A DNA stretch of 24,352 bases from an uncultured bacterium (GTDB lineage: Bacteria; Bacillota; Clostridia; Oscillospirales; Acutalibacteraceae), in assembly GCA_905215855.1 (NCBI GenBank), contig CAJMRT010000030.1, positions 1 to 24,352 on the forward strand. Direction: 5' to 3'. Below are positions 15,763 to 22,978 of this stretch, one piece after another. The position numbers and the translations under genes were made by a program. Below the pieces are notes generated by a model, which was not told the DNA's origin, made no database searches, and was given only the letters and a program-made list of their open reading frames with translations. Position 1 is the stretch's first letter, and the number at the start of each line of letters is the position of its first letter.

Positions 15763-15816
15763 CGGAAGACGCGCGTATCACTTTGCAAACCACTATTATA
15801 TTTCAGTTTAATATTT

Positions 15817-15855
15817 GCACCTGTGGCGGAACTGGCAGACGCGCTAGATTTTGGT
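15817..15855 (+). pseudogene. tRNA-Leu 5' remnant 2, cut at the anticodon loop
   Basis: From 15823 to 15855, 31 of 33 bases match the intact tRNA-Leu. Similarity stops immediately after the anticodon loop, where the 3' anticodon strand TCTAG is replaced by unrelated bases. The loop would read UUG, and the acceptor 5' strand has no partner downstream. It cannot be a functional tRNA. Confidence 0.75.
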
Positions 15856-15923
15856 CACGCTACCTTTGTGAAACAATTTAATATTTTGATTTTCGCAAGT
15901 TTATCTTGTTGAAATACACACGT

Positions 15924-16008
15924 GCGGGCGTGGCGGAATTGGCAGACGCGCTAGATTTAGGTTCTAGTGTCAACCGATGTGCAGGTTCAAGTCCTGTCGC
16001 CCGCACCA
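15924..16008 (+). tRNA. tRNA-Leu(UAG), CCA encoded
   Basis: A complete class II tRNA of 85 bases including CCA. The acceptor GCGGGCG/CGCCCGC is perfect. The anticodon stem CTAGA/TCTAG closes the loop TTTAGGT, giving anticodon TAG. A short variable arm and the T-arm with TTCAAGT follow. A terminator lies nine bases downstream. Confidence 0.97.
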
Positions 16009-16016
16009 CCCTGAAA

Positions 16017-16039
16017 AGCTCGATTTTATCGGGCTTTTT
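16017..16039 (+). terminator. terminator of the tRNA-Leu transcript
   Basis: AGCTCGAT/ATCGGGCT, an 8-bp stem with one G-U pair and a three-base loop, is followed by T5. Confidence 0.8.
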
Positions 16040-16063
16040 CTTGTTTTTGAGCAAAAATAAAGT

Positions 16064-16176
16064 TGGCAGACGCATAACATAAGATGACGATTTTGTAGTT
16101 CGTATTGTACAAATTATCACGCTTCAATTTAGCTATAATTACTAAATTGAAAATTACTAATGTTATGCGTCTGCCA
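16064..16176. repeat. 113-bp element with perfect 17-bp inverted ends
   Basis: The ends 16064-16080 and 16160-16176 are perfect inverted copies, with weaker symmetry outward to about 16051 and 16189. The interior folds into two further arms: TTTGTA/TACAAA around 16092-16113, and TTCAATTTA/TAAATTGAA at 16123-16151. With the preceding T, the left end reads TTGGCAGACGC, identical to 11 bases of the tRNA-Leu D-arm. It has no coding capacity. It sits between the converging tRNA and exporter transcripts, so it may also stop exporter transcription. No clear target-site duplication is visible. Confidence 0.75.
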
Positions 16177-16197
16177 TTTTATATTTTGCAATAAGCC

Positions 16198-17004
16198 TTA
16201 ATTACCGGTACTTTTATAATACCTCATACTGAACTTCCAGAAAAAGTAAGCGATGATATAAAGTATGATTCCTACAAACGGCGAAATATACATAAACCAT
16301 TCGGGATACGTCGACATATCAGGCTTGCGCAGCAAGAACTGTGCCGGAAAGTAATTCACAAATGCAAAGGGCACTACAAATATAAGAAGTGATTGTATAA
16401 ACTTATTATAGATGCTAATGGGATAACCGGCAAATTTTCTCAGATTCCAGTACATAATTTCTTTTAAGCTCTGTGTTTCTATAAAATAAATGCTGATTGC
16501 TGAGAAAAACAGAAAAACTGCACCTTGTATAAGGACACCGCTTGCAATTGAAATAACATAGTACAGAATAGTTACTGCGTTCCATTCTACGCCCACATTA
16601 TTAGCTGACAAAATAAAAAGAGTAATGCCCAATGTTCCGTGACCGAGTGCTGCAAGCCAGTCTGCACCGCACAGCACAAGTTGAGTGAGTATTCCACGAG
16701 GTCTTACCATTACTCTGTCTATATCACCGTGCTTTATCCAGTCGGAAAAGTCACGCAAAGCCATAAAAAAGACAATAAAAATTCCATATGTAATAAAAAT
16801 CAGGCTGAACAGAAACATAAGCTCGTTGATATTCCAGTTATTGATTGTATCAAATTTAAGCAAAGCAAAATACATTGCAATAATTCCTGCCGCTTCTCTG
16901 AAAAACACGGCAAAAGACGAAACTACGGAGTCAAGCTTATATTGAAAGCGTGTTTTTATACCTGATTTTGCATAAGCAAAAAACAGAGAAACTATATCTT
17001 TCAT
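16198..17004 (-). CDS. ABC-2 type exporter permease (COG3694-like)
   Basis: An integral membrane subunit of 268 residues with about six hydrophobic helices. The DWIKHGDIDRVMVRPRG loop after helix 2 and the late PFAFVNYFPAQFLLRK motif are hallmarks of the ABC2_membrane_6/COG3694 permeases. These normally pair with a COG4587 permease and a COG4586 ATPase, and both types are upstream here. The cargo is unknown. It starts three bases after the previous permease stop and is last in the four-gene operon. Confidence 0.85.
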   Translation of the reverse strand: MKDIVSLFFAYAKSGIKTRFQYKLDSVVSSFAVFFREAAGIIAMYFALLKFDTINNWNINELMFLFSLIFITYGIFIVFFMALRDFSDWIKHGDIDRVMVRPRGILTQLVLCGADWLAALGHGTLGITLFILSANNVGVEWNAVTILYYVISIASGVLIQGAVFLFFSAISIYFIETQSLKEIMYWNLRKFAGYPISIYNKFIQSLLIFVVPFAFVNYFPAQFLLRKPDMSTYPEWFMYISPFVGIILYIIAYFFWKFSMRYYKSTGN

Positions 17005-17007
17005 AAC

Positions 17008-17796
17008 TTAACCTCCCTGCACTATAAGTCTTTTGATTCCTTTATTCCACAAAAGCTCGCCGATAAAATAAAGTATTGCTATCCACAAAACCTGCCTACC
17101 AAAATTCAACAGTATTTCATAACTCTGCAGTTGTCCGAGATACAGCTGAACAGGTGTGAAGAAAATAGAATCAAACGGTGTGAACTTAATAATATTCAGA
17201 ACAGGTTGTGGCATAAACCAAAGCGGAAGTAAAGCACCCGAGAAAATATTTACTATTACATTTTTTATTGTAATCAATCCCCAGACATTAAACAGCCAGA
17301 AAGCCAATGTCTGAACTATAAAGCTTATATACCACAATACAATATATCCCAGCACTGCACTGACAAGACAGAGAATAAAGCCAAAAATTCCGGCAGGCGG
17401 CATCATTTCAGTAAAAAGCATTGCAATTATCACAGCAGGCAGAAAATTGAAAACCACTTTAAAAAATCCGTCACCCAAATCCTCAAACAGCATTCTGAAT
17501 TTGAAATTCACAGGCTTAAGAAGCTCGTTTGCTATTGTTCCCTGTTTGATTTTATCCTGTAAAAACATTTCATTTTTTGAAAAAGCATTTGTCAGACCGA
17601 GCGAAATTATAAAATTTGTAGTTACCATTGAAAAGGTAATTCCGTCAATCTCGTTTGCGCCGCCATACAAAGCCTTGTATATACACCAATACACCAAAAA
17701 ATTCAGAACAGTATTCAGAATCCCCATTATGTACTCAAAACGGTAAGCCATATTATTTCTGAATTTAACGGCGGCAAATTGTATGTAAGTACTCAT
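17008..17796 (-). CDS. ABC-2 type exporter permease (COG4587-like)
   Basis: 262 residues with about six transmembrane segments. The N-terminal MSTYIQFAAVKFRNNMAYRFEY and the loop KQGTIANELLKPVNFKF are the usual cytoplasmic coupling regions of this family. PLWFMPQ and FTPFDSIFFTPVQLYLG near the C-terminus also fit COG4587. It is the expected heterodimer partner of the next permease. It begins 15 bases after the second ATPase. Confidence 0.85.
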   Translation of the reverse strand: MSTYIQFAAVKFRNNMAYRFEYIMGILNTVLNFLVYWCIYKALYGGANEIDGITFSMVTTNFIISLGLTNAFSKNEMFLQDKIKQGTIANELLKPVNFKFRMLFEDLGDGFFKVVFNFLPAVIIAMLFTEMMPPAGIFGFILCLVSAVLGYIVLWYISFIVQTLAFWLFNVWGLITIKNVIVNIFSGALLPLWFMPQPVLNIIKFTPFDSIFFTPVQLYLGQLQSYEILLNFGRQVLWIAILYFIGELLWNKGIKRLIVQGG

Positions 17797-17811
17797 TTTA
17801 CACCTCCGTAC

Positions 17812-18813
17812 TCAATGTACAATGATTTTACCCTGATAAATATCACTGATTATCGCATCAATTTCAGGCTCTTTTACTGAAATATCCTTGATACTGTAAT
17901 TATTGAGCAAGGTACTCATTAACGAATTTATGCTTGTTTTGCCGGTATCAAATGTGATGACCTTTTTCATTCTGTTTTTATCAACATCACTGACAGTAAC
18001 ATACGGAATATCAATTTTTTCAGGCAGCTGTTCAAACTCTGCTTCTATAATTCGTGATGAAACATAATTGCTTTTTATGGCTTCAAGGCTTCCGTCATAT
18101 AGCTTTTTTCCGTCATCAATAATTATCAGGCGCTCACAGGTCTTTTCAATATCCTGCATATCGTGTGTTGTAAAAATCATTGTGATGTTATCAGTCTTAT
18201 TTAGAGTTTTTATAAAACTGCGGATTTTCTCCTTACCCACAACATCAATTCCGATTGTCGGCTCATCAAAGAAAACTATTTTAGGTGAGTGAAGAAGCGC
18301 CGCCGCAATATCTGCCCTCATTCGCTGACCAAGTGAAAGCTGACGTACAGGCTGATTAATGAATTTCCGCATATCAAGAAGCTCAGTAAAGCGTTCAATA
18401 TTTTCTTTATATTTCTTATCGGGAATTTTATAGATATGCTTGATAACCTCGTAGCTGTCAAGCGGTGATAAATCCCATGAAATCTGCGATTTCTGACCGA
18501 ACACTACACCGATATTGGCAACATATTCCTTACGCTGTTTGTGGGGAATATATCCTGAGATATTTATATTTCCGCTGTCCGGGTACAGAATACCTGAAAG
18601 CATTTTGACGGTAGTTGACTTTCCGGCTCCGTTAGGTCCGATAAAGCCTACCATCTCACCCTCTTTTATATTAAAGCTGATGTCGTTTACGGCTTTCTTG
18701 TATTCGTGTTCAGGATGAAATATATTTGCTAACGCACCCTTGAAACCTGTTTTTCTCTTTGTGATTTTAAAGGTTTTGCTTATGTTCTGAACATCAATTA
18801 TAGTTTTACTCAC
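17812..18813 (-). CDS. ABC exporter ATPase 2 (COG4586-like)
   Basis: 333 residues. Walker A GPNGAGKST (~59-67), the Q-loop in VVFGQKSQISWDL, signature LSLGQRMR, Walker B IVFFDEPTIGID and the H-loop TTHD are all intact. LSLGQRMR instead of LSGGQ and the SQ-WDL segment are typical of COG4586. A C-terminal ~90-residue extension may be regulatory. Its ATG overlaps the stop of ATPase 1 by four bases, so the two are translated together and could form a heterodimer. Confidence 0.9.
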   Translation of the reverse strand: MSKTIIDVQNISKTFKITKRKTGFKGALANIFHPEHEYKKAVNDISFNIKEGEMVGFIGPNGAGKSTTVKMLSGILYPDSGNINISGYIPHKQRKEYVANIGVVFGQKSQISWDLSPLDSYEVIKHIYKIPDKKYKENIERFTELLDMRKFINQPVRQLSLGQRMRADIAAALLHSPKIVFFDEPTIGIDVVGKEKIRSFIKTLNKTDNITMIFTTHDMQDIEKTCERLIIIDDGKKLYDGSLEAIKSNYVSSRIIEAEFEQLPEKIDIPYVTVSDVDKNRMKKVITFDTGKTSINSLMSTLLNNYSIKDISVKEPEIDAIISDIYQGKIIVH

Positions 18814-19766
18814 TCTGAGTCCTCCTCATATATATTTCTGATAATTTCTTCTACGGTAGGTTTTCTTATCAGCAAATCCTTAACCTTACACTGGGATAAA
18901 ATGTAAGCGGTTAAATCTTTGGTACTGATTACCTTACTGTCGTACCAAAGGGTAATTTTCTTATTTTCAATCATGTATTTAGTCACGGGCAAATCCTGCA
19001 TATCGGGAATTTTATCCGTAAGCTCTGCACTTAATGAATTGATACTTGCGTGAGAATACTTTATACGGTCAAAGCTTCCGTTAAAAACCATACTGCCTTT
19101 ATCTAATAAGATTACCCGTTCACAGATTTTCTCAATTTCTTCTACATTGTGTGTGGTAAGAATTATTGTGGTGTTCTTATCCTTGGACATTTTTTGAAGA
19201 ATTTGCCTTATTGATTCCTTGGCTATCAAGTCAACCCCGATAAATGGTTCGTCAAGTATAAGAAGTTCAGGCTCATAGAGCAGTACGACAGCTATTTCTG
19301 CACGCATACGCTGACCTAATGAAAGCTGGTCAACACGGTATTTCATAAAAGAGTTTAATCCAAGAGCATCTGTAAGCTCAGAAAGCTTTTTATTATATCT
19401 GTCATCGGGAATCCTGTAAATTGCCTTTACAAGCTCCATATTCAGTTCAACCGTTAAATCCTCCTGCAAGGTCGCGGTGTTTGCACCCTTGCCGTTATCA
19501 TAGGTTCCTGAGGGCCTCTGACCTGACACTACACCCATAAACGGCCCGTTTTTAGCTTTCCTTGCAAGCGGGTTATCCTCAAAAATTCTGACAAAGCCAC
19601 TGTCGGGTTTTAACAAGCCTGAAATAAGCTTTATAAGTGTTGTTTTGCCTGCACCGTTTGCACCTATTAGCCCGACTGTTTCACCCTTGTTAATATGAAA
19701 CGAAAGATTATTCACCGCTTTGATGTTATTGTGAAATTCCTTGCTTAAGTTTTTGGCTATAATCAT
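18810..19766 (-). CDS. ABC exporter ATPase 1 with Q-loop insertion (COG4586-like)
   Basis: 318 residues from the preferred start. Walker A GANGAGKTT (~35-43), signature LSLGQRMR, Walker B LLILDEPFIGVD and H-loop TTHN are present. Compared with ATPase 2, about a dozen extra residues (around SGTYDNGKGANTATLQED) follow the Q-loop glutamine, where the ATPase meets the permease. The frame also opens at a GTG at 19775, but that GTG is part of the AGGTG ribosome site six bases before the ATG at 19766, so I use the ATG. It is the first gene of the exporter operon. Confidence 0.88.
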   Translation of the reverse strand: MIIAKNLSKEFHNNIKAVNNLSFHINKGETVGLIGANGAGKTTLIKLISGLLKPDSGFVRIFEDNPLARKAKNGPFMGVVSGQRPSGTYDNGKGANTATLQEDLTVELNMELVKAIYRIPDDRYNKKLSELTDALGLNSFMKYRVDQLSLGQRMRAEIAVVLLYEPELLILDEPFIGVDLIAKESIRQILQKMSKDKNTTIILTTHNVEEIEKICERVILLDKGSMVFNGSFDRIKYSHASINSLSAELTDKIPDMQDLPVTKYMIENKKITLWYDSKVISTKDLTAYILSQCKVKDLLIRKPTVEEIIRNIYEEDSE

Positions 19767-19783
19767 TTTCTTCACCTAAATTA

Positions 19784-19812
19784 ATAATAAACATATACTT
19801 GATAATTTACAA
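19784..19812 (-). promoter_or_regulatory. promoter of the exporter operon
   Basis: TTGTAA (19812-19807) and TATTAT (19789-19784) have a 17-base spacer on the minus strand, about 10-15 bases upstream of the ribosome site. TGACA-containing repeats lie 30-120 bases further upstream. Confidence 0.55.
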
Positions 19813-19841
19813 TCCATTTGGGATAAACTGCTTCTGAGCTG

Positions 19842-19934
19842 TGACAAAAAGCAAGAGCCTTGACACAAATTTTGAAAAAGGAATTGGCTTTTTTGTTTTT
19901 CCTGACAACCTACTTATATGCAGTTTCCTGTCAA
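19842..19934. promoter_or_regulatory. direct repeats upstream of the exporter promoter
   Basis: TGACAA at 19842, TGACAC at 19861 and TGACAA at 19903 lie in the same orientation, 19 and 42 bases apart, close to whole helical turns. TTTCCTG(A/T)CA at 19898 recurs inverted in sense only by one base at 19924, 26 bases away. LytTR regulators bind spaced direct repeats, and the LytTR gene is next door, so these are candidate sites. The exact consensus does not match AgrA. Confidence 0.3.
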
Positions 19935-19966
19935 ATAAAAAAGACTGCTTCGCTTGAAACAGTCTA
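19934..19966 (-). terminator. terminator of the two-component operon
   Basis: AGACTG/CAGTCT (19942-19947 with 19960-19965), extended by G-U pairs, is followed on the minus strand by T6. It lies ten bases past the kinase stop and separates the kinase from the exporter operon. Confidence 0.85.
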
Positions 19967-19975
19967 ATTTTAGTA

Positions 19976-20701
19976 TTAGCTTGGTATCATAACATTCACG
20001 CAGAACATATTATCCTCTTCATAAATGTCAACTATACCATCATATTTTTCGGCTATTGTCTTTATCTGCTTTATACCGTAGCCGTGTTGTTCTGTATTAT
20101 TTTTATCCGATTTAAGCTCGGGATTTGTTTCAAGAACGGAGTTGTCAATCTTGTTTTTTACGAGGATTGTATCATAAGCACGCTTTTTGAGAATCGCAAC
20201 ACAGATAAACTTATCTGTTGTCTTTTCACTTGCCTCAACGGCATTATCAAGTATATTTGAAAGCAATGCAGAAAAATCAACACTTCCCATTTTTTCAAAG
20301 GGGAGATTTTCTATTTCTGCTTTAAATCTGATTCCCTTGCTATGTGCTTTTTCAAGCTTTGAATTGATAATATAATTCATAACAGAATTACCGGTCTGAA
20401 TGTAAGAATAGGTTTTATTCAGATTATCAAGCACATCTGAAAGATAATTCTTAGCCAGTTCAACTTCTCCGTTGTTAAGATAGGATACAGCCACCATAAT
20501 ATGATTTTTCATATCGTGCTTGAGCCTTCGTGTGTTTTCGTGAAGCCTCTCAATTTCCGCACGCTGAGTCGTTTCGTTTGCATAATCAGCTTTCAGGTTA
20601 TCGTATTTGTACTGCAAGTCGAGATTTTTGGCAACCTCTCTTGAATATTCCTTTTCAAGATTTTCAAAATCCTGCTTGAGCTTTTTATATTTTCCGATCA
20701 T
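19976..20701 (-). CDS. GHKL histidine kinase without membrane segments
   Basis: An AgrC/CitS-type kinase core of 241 residues. Residues 1-58 are a charged, heptad-like coiled coil. LKHDMKNH holds the phosphoacceptor His62. The N-box is SNILDNAVEAS (~148-158), and GYGIKQI (~214) is the ATP-lid glycine motif. Unlike AgrC-type sensors it has no hydrophobic N-terminal helices, so it should be cytoplasmic and sense an internal signal or a protein partner. Its ATG overlaps the regulator stop by four bases, and a terminator follows. Confidence 0.88.
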   Translation of the reverse strand: MIGKYKKLKQDFENLEKEYSREVAKNLDLQYKYDNLKADYANETTQRAEIERLHENTRRLKHDMKNHIMVAVSYLNNGEVELAKNYLSDVLDNLNKTYSYIQTGNSVMNYIINSKLEKAHSKGIRFKAEIENLPFEKMGSVDFSALLSNILDNAVEASEKTTDKFICVAILKKRAYDTILVKNKIDNSVLETNPELKSDKNNTEQHGYGIKQIKTIAEKYDGIVDIYEEDNMFCVNVMIPS

Positions 20702-21399
20702 CTCATATACCTCATTATGCGAGCTTTTATTACATCTCTGTTTGTTCTGCCGATTGGTAGGACGACATTGCTGCTGAGAACAATATTCTCGGATTTGACT
20801 GAAAAGATATGCTCCTGATTCACAAGAAATCCTTTATGAGTGCGGATAAAACCCTTTGCTGAAAGCTCTTTTTCAATTGCTGAAAGGGTACTTCTGAATT
20901 TGTAAACAGTATTTGCAGTATGCAGATTAAGATAATTTGACTCGGATTCAAAATACAGAATATCCTTAAGCTTGATTCTGTTAAAGCTATCGTTAGTTTT
21001 GAAGAAGAATGTATCAGAGCTTTTTTGTATTTCCTCAATCAAGCCTTTTACAACTCCCGTAATTTCTTCATCAAAATATGTCTTTCTTATAAATCCGAAG
21101 GGATGATATTTAAAGGATTTATACACTAGGGCATCCTGACCTGTAACAAAGACAATGAGTGTTTTTATTTCGCTGTTGAGCAGAGCTTCTGCAATATCCA
21201 TACCGCTGATTGTCGGCATATCAATATCCAGAAACAGAATATCAACAGGACAACTTTTCAGATATTCAAGAAGCCCGATTGAGTTTTCTGTTGTATATAA
21301 ATCAATTTCACAATTAATCTTTTCAAATTCTTTCTTTATCTTTACAGATAAATCCTCTAAAATTTTAGTTTCATCATCACAAAATGCAACTTTTATCAT
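20698..21399 (-). CDS. LytTR-family response regulator
   Basis: 233 residues. The receiver domain is ~1-120, with acidic pocket CDDE (8-10) and phosphoacceptor Asp58 in LFLDIDMP. The LytTR DNA-binding domain is ~130-233 (IKLKDILYFESESNYLNLHT, then FIRTHKGFLVN and LPIGRTNRD). It is the AgrA-type partner of the downstream kinase. It is expressed from a strong promoter and probably controls the exporter operon one terminator away, which is inferred from position. Confidence 0.93.
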   Translation of the reverse strand: MIKVAFCDDETKILEDLSVKIKKEFEKINCEIDLYTTENSIGLLEYLKSCPVDILFLDIDMPTISGMDIAEALLNSEIKTLIVFVTGQDALVYKSFKYHPFGFIRKTYFDEEITGVVKGLIEEIQKSSDTFFFKTNDSFNRIKLKDILYFESESNYLNLHTANTVYKFRSTLSAIEKELSAKGFIRTHKGFLVNQEHIFSVKSENIVLSSNVVLPIGRTNRDVIKARIMRYMR

Positions 21400-21415
21400 T
21401 TTATCACCATAAAAA

Positions 21416-21445
21416 ATTATATAATCAAAAGCAACATCGTGTCAA
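21416..21445 (-). promoter_or_regulatory. promoter of the two-component operon
   Basis: Both hexamers are perfect: TTGACA (21445-21440) and TATAAT (21421-21416), with an 18-base spacer. It lies between the recombinase remnant and the regulator start. Confidence 0.8.
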
Positions 21446-21459
21446 TAATTTTGCCTTAT

Positions 21460-21891
21460 TTATATAAATATCTTTTCTGAAACTATTCCATTATCATTAT
21501 AACAATCCTTATGTCTTTGAAATTTAGCGTTCAGCTTGATTTTGATTTTCAGCTTTTTATCTCTCTCAAAGATAATTATTTTATTCACAAGCAATCTGAG
21601 GTTTGCGTCACTGATTGATCCTTCCTTGATAATTTCTTCAATGATTTCAACGCTGTCTTTCATTTCAGCTTTGCGCTTTTTGATAGTTGAGTTATAATCC
21701 AGAATAAACTTGATTTCATCATCGAACTTTTGAATGTCCGACTCGCATTTTTCAAGCATTTCTGTGTAGATAACAGTGTGTTCCCTATCCCTGATTCTCT
21801 CAAGTAAGATTTCTTTTTGGTCAGATTTGCGCTGTGCAAGTCTTGTATTAAGCTGTTTCAGCTTATTGTTTACAGAGTTTTTATTGCTCAT
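21460..21891 (-). pseudogene. C-terminal fragment of a large serine recombinase
   Basis: 143 residues. A coiled coil (~5-75) is followed by SISDANLRLLVNKIIIFERD and a KIKIKLNAKFQRHKD strand. This is the C-terminal end (DUF4368-like) of large serine recombinases, which are usually above 500 residues. The catalytic N-terminal domain and zinc ribbon are absent, and nothing upstream in frame looks like them: the frame closes about 80 bases before the ATG. The upstream DNA is instead the start region of a divergent gene. It is probably a relic left by a deletion or rearrangement; translation is uncertain. Confidence 0.7.
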
Positions 21892-21945
21892 CCATTTGCA
21901 ATCAGCGATAAAGAATATCCTATCGGTTACACAAGTTTTCTTGTA

Positions 21946-22968
21946 ATGGACACCGACAGTAGATTTATTGATGAAAGTATTTTTGAAGACTTAAGAAATT
22001 TTGCGAAAGAATTATTAAATAAGGATTTTAACAGGACTGATTTTTTAGATTACCATTCAAAAATAATTTCAGCTATTGATGTTTTGAGTCAATATGAAAT
22101 CTTTAAAATATTTGATATCAAGAAATGTAAAGAGAAAATCAATAAGCTTTTCACAGAAGAAAAAATCAAGCTTTATGAAGAATACAACCGATTCACAAAG
22201 AATGAATATAGAATAAAGATTTCAGAAAAATTAGACGAGTTAATCAAAACGTCTGTTGATTTAGAAACGGCTTTCTCAATTGGTTTCTTTATTTCATCAG
22301 CTGTAAAGGAAGTTGAATATTATTCATCTGTCGTGTTTCAGATTACAAATAAAATAGTAAAAAACAACGCACGAACAAAAGCAGAACTCGCAGAAGCATT
22401 CAGCGATTTTATAAACGATCCGTATATGAATTTTATATTTGAAGTTAACAGCCACCCATTCGGCACGAGAGCAACAATAATTCCGGTGGTTGAGTCTGAA
22501 AACGGCACAAGCAAGATTTATAGGAAGGTTTATTACAATAATCTGAAAGACTTTCTGATGACGGATTTATTTGAAGGCTATATTCACGGGCACTACCTTT
22601 GGAGATGCGATATTTGTGATAGATATTTCTTTATGACCACAGCACGCAATCAACTATATTGCAGCACGGTAAATAAGAAGTACGGAGTGCCTTGTTCGTA
22701 CATTGCAAAACACCCGGAAGTCACAAAAAGGAAAATGAAAAAGCAGAGAAAATCCGACAGTCCGTATTATGTTCTGTGGAAAAATCGTTACGATTCTATC
22801 CGCAAAAATAAAAGTCTAAGCAAATATAGTGCGAATGTATCTGCCAAGGCAAAGGAGCTTATTGATTATTATTTCAATTTGGCTAATGTTGATTTTGACT
22901 ATGCCGAAAATCAATACGAGAAAGATATGGAGCTTTCAAAAATATACGAGGAGACTATGAAAGATTAA
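21946..22968 (+). CDS. zinc-finger protein of unknown function (DUF6076-like), possibly 5'-truncated
   Basis: 340 residues from the ATG at 21946; the frame stays open to 21817, but that part runs antisense to the recombinase relic. There is no ribosome site before 21946, and coding-like residues (SDKEYPIGYTSFLV) precede it, so the true start may be lost. The helical N-terminal part is unknown. The C-terminal third has CDICDRYFFMT, then YCS and PCSY, a four-cysteine zinc-finger pattern like CGNR/DUF6076 proteins, followed by a very basic stretch (KRKMKKQRKS). It is probably a nucleic-acid-binding protein of mobile DNA. The sigma-like gene follows after ten bases. Confidence 0.6.
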   Translation: MDTDSRFIDESIFEDLRNFAKELLNKDFNRTDFLDYHSKIISAIDVLSQYEIFKIFDIKKCKEKINKLFTEEKIKLYEEYNRFTKNEYRIKISEKLDELIKTSVDLETAFSIGFFISSAVKEVEYYSSVVFQITNKIVKNNARTKAELAEAFSDFINDPYMNFIFEVNSHPFGTRATIIPVVESENGTSKIYRKVYYNNLKDFLMTDLFEGYIHGHYLWRCDICDRYFFMTTARNQLYCSTVNKKYGVPCSYIAKHPEVTKRKMKKQRKSDSPYYVLWKNRYDSIRKNKSLSKYSANVSAKAKELIDYYFNLANVDFDYAENQYEKDMELSKIYEETMKD

Positions 22969-22978
22969 GGAAAATAAA

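Larger units (their letters stand above)
15555..15923 (+). other. 369-base non-coding stretch with promoter, tRNA-Leu remnants and structured insert
   Basis: No convincing protein gene lies between xpt and the intact tRNA-Leu. The stretch holds a promoter (15576-15604), two broken tRNA-Leu 5' parts (15635-15656 and 15817-15855), a hairpin (15652-15672) and a pseudoknot-like set of stems (15690-15762). A fragment at 15765-15775 also resembles the tRNA D-arm. TATATTTCAG and TTTAATATTT each occur twice as direct repeats. Confidence 0.7.

Noticed and set aside
15710..15775. Signal recognition particle RNA, because of AAAGGAAGCA and GACGCG blocks
   Set aside because: The surrounding helices do not match the SRP fold and the order of the blocks is wrong; a chance resemblance.
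15605..15793. 62-residue minus-strand open frame
   Set aside because: It lies across tRNA remnants and the structured insert, has no ribosome site and a low-complexity basic translation.
15817..15855. Second tRNA gene with anticodon UUG
   Set aside because: The anticodon stem, variable arm, T-arm and acceptor 3' strand are all missing.
19767..19775. GTG start of exporter ATPase 1 at 19775
   Set aside because: The GTG is part of the AGGTG ribosome site for the ATG at 19766.
19776..19975. Short peptide gene between kinase and exporter, as a possible export substrate
   Set aside because: The minus strand has no ATG-led frame of useful length there, and the plus strand gives only a six-codon frame.
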